A model generated the notes under the pieces. It was not told the DNA's origin and did no database searches. It saw only the letters and a program-made list of their open reading frames with translations. A stretch of DNA of 64,000 nucleotides from Mycobacterium sp. (GTDB taxonomy: Bacteria; Actinomycetota; Actinomycetes; Mycobacteriales; Mycobacteriaceae), in the NCBI RefSeq assembly GCF_004298145.1, contig NZ_SCRH01000047.1, forward strand, positions 184,244 through 248,243, given 5' to 3'. This document shows, in pieces, positions 58,335 to 64,000 of the stretch (position 1 is the first letter of the stretch; every line of letters starts with the position of its first letter). Position numbers and translations under genes: made by a program.

Positions 58335-59683
58335 AAGACTTCTCCGAACGCAATCCATTGGTAGTCGGCGCCGTCGGCATTGGTCTGACCCTGGGCATCA
58401 TGTGGCTCTCGCTGAACTACCAGAAATTGCCCTTCATCAACCAGAACACCGAGTACACCGCCTACTTCGCCGAGGCGGGTGGGCTCGCCGCCGGTAATCC
58501 CGTTCAAGTCTCGGGATTCCGAGTGGGAGACGTGTCATCCGTCGACCTCGACGGTCCGCGAGTGCGGGTCAAGTTCAAGGTCGCCAGCGATGTCCGGATC
58601 GGCGACCGCAGCGAAGCGGCAATCAAGTTGAAAACCTTGCTCGGGTCCAAGCTCCTCGAGATCAGCTCGCGGGGAGATGGACGGCTGGACAAGCCGATTC
58701 CGCTCGACCGGACGACCTCGCCGTATCAGCTTCCCGACGCGCTCGGTGATCTGGCGACCACCATCAGCGGGCTGAACACCGATCAATTGTCAAAGTCGCT
58801 GGCGGTGCTGTCGGACACGTTCTCCAACACACCGCCCGACCTGCGGGCCGCCGTGCAGGGTGTGGCGCGGTTCTCCGAGACGCTGGACCAACGCGACGCC
58901 CAGCTGAGGACTCTGTTGGAGAATGCAAGCAAGGCCACCACGGTGCTTTCCGAACGCAGCAACGAAGTGGTGAGTCTGGTCAACAACACCAACGCCCTGT
59001 TGGTCCAGTTGAAATCGCAAAGCGCTGCGCTGGACCAGATTTCGGGCAACATTTCGGCGGTGGCCCAACAGGTCAAGGGATTTATCGCGGACAACCGCCA
59101 AACGCTCAAGCCCGCGCTGGAGAAGCTCAACAGGGTGTTGGGCGTCGTTGACAACCGCAAGGAGCGGGTGCAGAAGGCGATCAAGGGGCTTAACGCGTAC
59201 GCGCTGTCACTCGGCGAATCGGTGGCGTCCGGCCCCTACTTCAAGGCCTACCTGGCTAACTTGCTGCCCGGACAGTTCGTGCAGCCGTTTATCGATGCGG
59301 CCTTCTCCGACCTGGGACTCGATCCCAACGTCTTGCTGCCGTCGCAGCGCAGCGACCCGCAGACCGGTCAGCCGGCGACCCCGCCGCTGCCCCAGCCGTA
59401 CCCGCGTACCGGCCAGGGGGGACCGCCACGGCTCAACTTGCCCGACGCCATCACCGGCAATCCCGACGACCACCAGTGCGGTCCCGTTCCACTGCCGGGT
59501 CCGGGCTGCTACCCGTATCGGGAACCGCCCCCGGCCCCGCCGCCAGGAGGACCGCCGCCGGGGCCCCCGGCATTGACGCCGCCGGGTCCGGGAGCATCCG
59601 TTCCCACCCCGCCGGGACCGTTCCAGCAGACGGCGCCAGGACAGGCATCGCCGACCCCGCCGGCACAGGGGGGTGGACAGTGA
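58331..59683 (+). CDS. mceC: Mce family protein, MceC position
   Basis: 450 residues from the ATG in ATGA (the frame is open upstream within mceB). Anchor near residues 8-26 (LVVGAVGIGLTLGIMWLSL), MCE domain residues 35-115 (GLAAGNPVQVSGFRVGDVSS), needle helices to about residue 330, then a long Pro-rich tail (PPAPPPGGPPPGPPALTPPG) over the last 70 residues. The tail resembles that of MceA here. The stop overlaps the mceD ATG by 1 nt. Confidence 0.93.
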   Translation: MKDFSERNPLVVGAVGIGLTLGIMWLSLNYQKLPFINQNTEYTAYFAEAGGLAAGNPVQVSGFRVGDVSSVDLDGPRVRVKFKVASDVRIGDRSEAAIKLKTLLGSKLLEISSRGDGRLDKPIPLDRTTSPYQLPDALGDLATTISGLNTDQLSKSLAVLSDTFSNTPPDLRAAVQGVARFSETLDQRDAQLRTLLENASKATTVLSERSNEVVSLVNNTNALLVQLKSQSAALDQISGNISAVAQQVKGFIADNRQTLKPALEKLNRVLGVVDNRKERVQKAIKGLNAYALSLGESVASGPYFKAYLANLLPGQFVQPFIDAAFSDLGLDPNVLLPSQRSDPQTGQPATPPLPQPYPRTGQGGPPRLNLPDAITGNPDDHQCGPVPLPGPGCYPYREPPPAPPPGGPPPGPPALTPPGPGASVPTPPGPFQQTAPGQASPTPPAQGGGQ

Positions 59684-61077
59684 TGCATTCCAGAAGGGCC
59701 AGAATCGGCCTCGCCGTGCTGTTGGCCGCGGTGCTGATCGGCGGCGTCGTCGCGGTGGTGCGCACCGCGACGGGCGCCGGGCGGACGTACGTCACGGCAT
59801 ACTTCGACAACAGCAACGGGATCTACGCCGGCGACAGCATCGTGGTCCTCGGTGTGCCCGTCGGCAAGATCGAAAAAATCGAGCCGTACCCAGACCGCGT
59901 GAAGGTGTCCTTCTGGTACAAGGACAAGTACAAAGTACCCGCCGATGCCAAAGCGGTGATTCTGTCACCATCCCTGGTCACGGTCCGGGCGATCCAGCTG
60001 ACGCCCGCTTACAACGGTGGACCGGCAATGAAGAGCCATGCGGTAATCCCGCAGGAGCGCACCGCCGTCCCCGTGGAATGGGACGACTTTCGTCAACAAC
60101 TCGAAAAGCTCACCCAGACATTGCAACCCACCCAACCGGGTGGCGTGAGCACGCTGGGCGCCTTCATCGACACCGCGGCCGACAATCTGCGCGGCCAGGG
60201 ACCCGACATCCGTAACACGATTATCAAGCTGTCGCAGGCGATCTCGGCGCTCGGGGACCACAGCGGCGATTTGTTCAAAACCTTCAAGAATCTGTCGGTA
60301 CTGGTGTCGGCGCTGCACGACAGCGGCGACCTGTTGCAACATCTGAACCAAAATCTGGCCTCGGTAACGCATGCGTTGGCAAACAACCCGAATGAGGTCG
60401 CCAACGCGGCGCGGGATCTCAACGACGTGGTCGACGATGTCAAGAGCTTCGTGGCCGAGAACCGCGACGAACTGGGCACCACGTCGGACAAACTCGCGTC
60501 GGTAACCAACGCCGTGGTGGAGAGCCTCGACGACATCAAGCAGACGCTGCACGTCGGAGCACCGGCGTTCCAGAACTTCGCCAACATCTACCAGCCGGCG
60601 AACATCGCGCTGACCGGAGCCGTCGCGGTCACCAACTTCGCCAATCCCGTCCAGTTCCTGTGCTCGGCGGTGCAGGCCGCATCGCGGTTGGGCGCCGAAC
60701 AGTCGGCGAAGCTGTGCGTGCAGTACCTGGCGCCGATCATGAAGAACCGTCAGTACAGCTTCCCTCCGCTGGGCTTCAATCCCTTCAGCGGTGTCATGGC
60801 GCGGCCCAACGAGGTCACCTACAGCGAAGACTGGCTGCGGCCGGATTACGTCCCGCCGCCGGGACCCCCACCGACCGAGCAGTTCCGCGAAGTACCGCCA
60901 CCGCCCAATGGTCCCCTGCCACCGGCGAACCGGATCTACAACTACTTCGGCAACGGGATGGTGGACCCGGACCACGCGAATGCGCCGTTCGTGCCTTCCC
61001 GACTACCGGACCCCATACCGACCGACCCGACCGACGGTTTGCGCGGAATGATGGTGCCGCACGGAGGTGGGCAGTGA
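59683..61077 (+). CDS. mceD: Mce family protein, MceD position
   Basis: 464 residues from ATG 59683 (a GTG one codon earlier is possible). Anchor IGLAVLLAAVLIGGVVAVV at residues 8-26, MCE domain residues 33-115 (GIYAGDSIVVLGVPVGKIEK), needle helices with MceD-type NTIIKLSQAISALGDHSGDL near residue 187, C-terminal domain with a Cys pair (QFLCSAVQ, AKLCVQYL) and a Pro-rich end. Coupled to mceE by a GTGA overlap. Confidence 0.93.
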   Translation: MHSRRARIGLAVLLAAVLIGGVVAVVRTATGAGRTYVTAYFDNSNGIYAGDSIVVLGVPVGKIEKIEPYPDRVKVSFWYKDKYKVPADAKAVILSPSLVTVRAIQLTPAYNGGPAMKSHAVIPQERTAVPVEWDDFRQQLEKLTQTLQPTQPGGVSTLGAFIDTAADNLRGQGPDIRNTIIKLSQAISALGDHSGDLFKTFKNLSVLVSALHDSGDLLQHLNQNLASVTHALANNPNEVANAARDLNDVVDDVKSFVAENRDELGTTSDKLASVTNAVVESLDDIKQTLHVGAPAFQNFANIYQPANIALTGAVAVTNFANPVQFLCSAVQAASRLGAEQSAKLCVQYLAPIMKNRQYSFPPLGFNPFSGVMARPNEVTYSEDWLRPDYVPPPGPPPTEQFREVPPPPNGPLPPANRIYNYFGNGMVDPDHANAPFVPSRLPDPIPTDPTDGLRGMMVPHGGGQ

Positions 61078-62225
61078 GTCGATGCTCCCGACGCATCGGT
61101 ACCGGTGCCCTGGTGCTACTGCTCGCGACCGTGCTGGCCGGCTGCGGCTTCCTCCGCGACTTCCGCGGAGCGAACTCGTTGCCGCTGCCCGGCACCAAAG
61201 GTGGTGGGCCAGGGTCGTACACGATCCAGGCGCAGCTTCCCGACGTGCAGAACCTGAAGGAGAACTCCCGGGTCCGGGTAAACGATGTCACGGTCGGCAA
61301 CGTGACGAAGGTCGAACTCCAGGGTTGGCATGCGCTGGTGACCATGTCGTTGGAAGGCAATGTCAACCTGCCGGCGAACGCGACGGCCACGATCGGCCAG
61401 ACCAGCTTGCTCGGTTCGGTGCACGTCGAACTGGCACCGCCCAAGGAGGGCAGCCCGCCAACGGGCAAGCTCAAGAACGGATCCGTGATTCCTTTGTCGT
61501 CGGGAGGAGCGTTCCCGTCGACCGAGCAAACGCTGGCAGCGGTTTCTCTGGTGCTCAACGGTGGTGGGCTGGGCAACGTCCAGGACATCACCAAGGCGCT
61601 GAGCACCGCGTTCTCCGGCCGCGAAAAGGATCTGCGAAGCCTGCTCGGGCAGTTGGACAAGTTCGTCGGTTACCTCAATGACCAAAAAGACGACATCATT
61701 TCCGCGACGGACAGCCTCAACAATGTCGTCGGCCAGTTCGCCGACCAGAAGCCGGTCGTCGACAAGGCGCTCAAAACCATTCCCGATGCGCTGGCCGTGC
61801 TGAAGAACCAGCGGGAAAACCTGGTGATCGCCCTGGCGCAACTGGGCAAATTCAGTGCGCTCGCCGCCGACTCGGTCAACCAGACCAAGGAGAATTTGGT
61901 CAAGGAGCTCAAGGACCTCGGACCCGTGTTGCAATCCCTGGCCGACGCCGGTCCGGCCCTGACCCGGTCGCTGGACTTCTTCTCGACGTATCCGTTCCCG
62001 AAGCCGACGATCAGCAAATGGATTCGCGGCGACTACGGGAACATCAGCGCCATCATCGACATGACGTTGAGCCGGATCGACAACTCGTTCTTCACGGGCA
62101 CCCGCTGGGAGGGCAATCTGACGGAACTCGAGCTGCAATGGGGCCGCACCATCGGCCAGTTGCCCAGCCCCTACACAGCCCGCAACCCACTGGTCGTTCC
62201 CTACCATTTCGACCAGGGGGCGTGA
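61074..62225 (+). CDS. mceE: Mce lipoprotein, MceE position (LprK-like)
   Basis: 383 residues from GTG 61074 in the GTGA overlap. Lipoprotein signal peptide TGALVLLLATVLAGC with lipidated Cys24, as expected for MceE (LprK type), then MCE domain residues 48-125 (LKENSRVRVNDVTVGNVTKV) and needle helices (DKFVGYLNDQKDDIISATDS near residue 198). It is the only lipidated subunit in the operon. A single base separates its stop from the mceF GTG. Confidence 0.93.
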   Translation: MSRCSRRIGTGALVLLLATVLAGCGFLRDFRGANSLPLPGTKGGGPGSYTIQAQLPDVQNLKENSRVRVNDVTVGNVTKVELQGWHALVTMSLEGNVNLPANATATIGQTSLLGSVHVELAPPKEGSPPTGKLKNGSVIPLSSGGAFPSTEQTLAAVSLVLNGGGLGNVQDITKALSTAFSGREKDLRSLLGQLDKFVGYLNDQKDDIISATDSLNNVVGQFADQKPVVDKALKTIPDALAVLKNQRENLVIALAQLGKFSALAADSVNQTKENLVKELKDLGPVLQSLADAGPALTRSLDFFSTYPFPKPTISKWIRGDYGNISAIIDMTLSRIDNSFFTGTRWEGNLTELELQWGRTIGQLPSPYTARNPLVVPYHFDQGA

Positions 62226-62226
62226 C

Positions 62227-63732
62227 GTGCTGACACGGCGCATCAGGATCCAGATGGCGGTCTTCACGGCGATCGCGTTGATCGCGATCGCGGCCGTCTT
62301 TTTCGGCTACCTTAAGGTCCAGAACGTGTTTTTCGGCATCGACCGTTACACGGTCACGGTGCAGCTGCCCCAGGCGGGTGGGCTGTACCCGGGCGGGAAC
62401 GTTACGTACCGGGGAGTCACGGTTGGCCGGGTGGAGGCGGTGCGGCTGACCAGAACCGGCGCCGAGGCAGTTCTTCAGATGAATTCGGATTACGACATTC
62501 CCGCCAAGGACCTCGCCGTCGAAGTCCACAGCGTGTCCGCGGTGGGCGAGCAGTACGTCGCGCTGACGCCGCACAGTCAGACCGGGCCCAAGCTGAGAAA
62601 CGGCGACGTTATCCCGGTGAATCGCGCGTCCGTGCCGCCCGACATCAACTCGCTGGTGGCGGCGGCCAATCGCGGCCTGCAGGCCATCCCGCGCGACAAC
62701 CTGAAAACCGTCGTCGATGAGAGCTATGTGGCGTTCGGCGGGCTCGGACCGGAGCTTTCCCGGCTGCTAAAGGGCACAACCGATCTGGCGATCGACGCCC
62801 GCAAGAACCTGGACTCGCTGACCACACTCATCGACCAATCGAAGCCGGTGCTCGACAGCCAAACCGAGTCATCGGACGCGGTGCAGGCCTGGGCGTCGAA
62901 CTTGGCCAACGTCACCAAACAACTGCAAACCCAGGACGCCGCCGTCCAGGGTGTGATCAACAAAGGCTCCCCGGCGGCGGAGGAGACCCGTCAGCTTTTC
63001 GACCGACTGCAGCCGACGCTGCCGGTCGTGCTGGCCAACTTGGCCGCCGTGGGCGACGTCGGGGTCGCCTACCGTGCCGACCTCGAGCAGATCCTGGTGC
63101 TGCTGCCCGAGGAAACGGCTTCGGGCCAGGCCACCCTGCTGCCCGATAAGAACATCAAGTCGAGTTATCCCGGCCTGAACCTGAGCTTCAATATCAACCT
63201 GAACCTGCCGCCGGCGTGCACGACCGGTTATCTACCGGCCCAGCAGATCCGCTCGCCTAGCTTTGAAGACCATCCGGATCGGCCGGCGGGCGACCTGTAC
63301 TGCCGAATACCGCAGGATGCGGCGCTGAACGTGCGCGGGGCCCGTAACTATCCGTGCGAGACTCGCCCGGGAAAACGCGCCCCGACCGTGAAGATGTGCG
63401 AAAGCGACGAGGAGTACATCCCCCTCAACGAGGGCTACAACTGGAAGGGTGACCCCAACGCGACGCTCTCGGGGCAGGACGTGCCGCAACTCGATCCCGG
63501 CGCGCCGAAGAGCCCGGCGGCCGCCCCGTCCGGGACGTCGTCGACCGCGGGGGCCACGTCGCCTTCGCCCGCTTCGGGCCCGCCTCCGATCGCGGTCACT
63601 CGCTATGATCCCGCGACGGGCACGTATGTTGGACCAGACGGGCGGCAATACCGACAAACTGATCTAGCTCATCCGTCCACCGGGGAGCAGACATGGCAGC
63701 AGATGCTGATGCCCCCGAAGGCGAAAAGATGA
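62227..63732 (+). CDS. mceF: Mce family protein, MceF position
   Basis: 501 residues from GTG 62227. Anchor MAVFTAIALIAIAAVFFGYL at residues 10-29, MCE domain residues 38-118 (GLYPGGNVTYRGVTVGRVEA), needle helices, then a Cys-containing C-terminal domain (LPPACTTGYLPAQQ, RDLYC-type segment) and Ser/Pro-rich linker before a final YDPATGTYVGPDGRQYRQTD, a typical MceF ending. Overlaps the mam gene by ATGA. Confidence 0.93.
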   Translation: MLTRRIRIQMAVFTAIALIAIAAVFFGYLKVQNVFFGIDRYTVTVQLPQAGGLYPGGNVTYRGVTVGRVEAVRLTRTGAEAVLQMNSDYDIPAKDLAVEVHSVSAVGEQYVALTPHSQTGPKLRNGDVIPVNRASVPPDINSLVAAANRGLQAIPRDNLKTVVDESYVAFGGLGPELSRLLKGTTDLAIDARKNLDSLTTLIDQSKPVLDSQTESSDAVQAWASNLANVTKQLQTQDAAVQGVINKGSPAAEETRQLFDRLQPTLPVVLANLAAVGDVGVAYRADLEQILVLLPEETASGQATLLPDKNIKSSYPGLNLSFNINLNLPPACTTGYLPAQQIRSPSFEDHPDRPAGDLYCRIPQDAALNVRGARNYPCETRPGKRAPTVKMCESDEEYIPLNEGYNWKGDPNATLSGQDVPQLDPGAPKSPAAAPSGTSSTAGATSPSPASGPPPIAVTRYDPATGTYVGPDGRQYRQTDLAHPSTGEQTWQQMLMPPKAKR

Positions 63733-64000
63733 GCGATACCGGGACCACAAAACAGTCGTCGACGGAATCGGAAACGTCATCGCCTTCCGACTCGTCATCG
63801 ACCGAGGATGAGGCCAGCACCGCCGGCGATGTCGAAGGTGACGAGACCTCCGACGAGGGTGCGGATGCAGCTGCAGACGGGGATGCGGGGTCGGACGGAC
63901 CTGGCGGCGCCGGCGATGACGAGGTGGCAGGACCGACGAAACGGCGGATCTCCATGTCGCCTGTTCGGCTGGCAATGGTGGTTGGTGTGGTTGCCGTCCT
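63729..64000 (+). CDS. Mce-associated membrane protein (Mam), 5' part only
   Basis: Starts at ATG 63729 in an ATGA overlap with mceF (GAAGGCGAAAAG upstream; in-frame ATG 63693 is an alternative) and runs off the window. About 75 residues of Ser/Asp/Glu/Gly-rich, disordered N-terminus (KQSSTESETSSPSDSSS) are followed by a basic PTKRRIS and the beginning of a membrane helix (LAMVVGVVAV). This layout is typical of Mam proteins that follow mce operons and stabilise the complex. Confidence 0.85.
   Translation, partial: MSDTGTTKQSSTESETSSPSDSSSTEDEASTAGDVEGDETSDEGADAAADGDAGSDGPGGAGDDEVAGPTKRRISMSPVRLAMVVGVVAV

Overview
The window is high-GC actinobacterial DNA. A Mycobacterium-type organism is indicated by a complete yrbE-mce operon, an LpqH-type lipoprotein, an MPT51/FbpD-type secreted protein, a mycofactocin-coupled SDR, F420-type LLM oxidoreductases, CxxHxxC ferredoxin with P450, and many ATGA/GTGA gene overlaps. 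The species cannot be fixed from the sequence alone. No rRNA, tRNA, CRISPR array or intact insertion sequence was seen.

Layout. (1) 1-3072, plus strand: end of an acyl-CoA dehydrogenase, a winged-helix protein, an enoyl-CoA hydratase and an alpha/beta hydrolase. (2) 3078-6329: an AveC-like membrane protein divergent from a TetR regulator across a near-perfect 28-bp operator, then a hydrolase and an FCD regulator. (3) 6526-16809, plus strand: a catabolic operon with two amidohydrolases, a tandem-duplicated soluble binding protein, aldehyde dehydrogenase, P450, Zn alcohol dehydrogenase, limonene-epoxide-hydrolase-like protein and LLM oxidoreductase. (4) 26524-16959, minus strand: a second catabolic operon built around two membrane-fused linalool dehydratase/isomerase (LDI) homologues. 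Each is preceded by a tiny ORF beginning MACCVLVAA. The operon also has an SDR, a CtaG-like membrane protein, an aldehyde dehydrogenase, an SRPBCC protein and a DUF35/thiolase pair. (5) 26727-46075: TetR, mycofactocin SDR, then a long plus-strand acyl-CoA block with CoA transferase, FadD, SDR, two MaoC-type hydratases, amidohydrolase, HAD, an epimerase-PEP-swivel fusion, DUF35 with an Ltp2-like aldolase, phosphatase, BKACE, ferredoxin-P450 and aldehyde dehydrogenase. (6) 46076-53400: a decayed SDR, a fourth amidohydrolase, regulators, a second LLM enzyme, an MPT51-like protein and an LpqH-like lipoprotein. (7) 54167-64000: yrbEA-yrbEB-mceA-F and the start of a mam gene.

How it may work together (inference). 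The mce system would import a hydrophobic substrate. P450s, LLM enzymes, alcohol and aldehyde dehydrogenases would oxidise it to an acid. FadD or the CoA transferase would make the CoA ester. Acyl-CoA dehydrogenase, MaoC pair, Ltp2/DUF35 aldolase and thiolase would shorten the chain. The LDI homologues, LEH-like hydrolase, aryl/terpenyl-alcohol-type dehydrogenase and AveC-like protein together suggest a terpenoid or other branched isoprenoid substrate. Aldol-type cleavage fits such a substrate because a beta-methyl branch blocks ordinary thiolysis.

A shared palindrome TAACnnnGTTA lies upstream of five separate plus-strand transcription units between 29.6 and 51 kb. This suggests one regulator controls much of the island.
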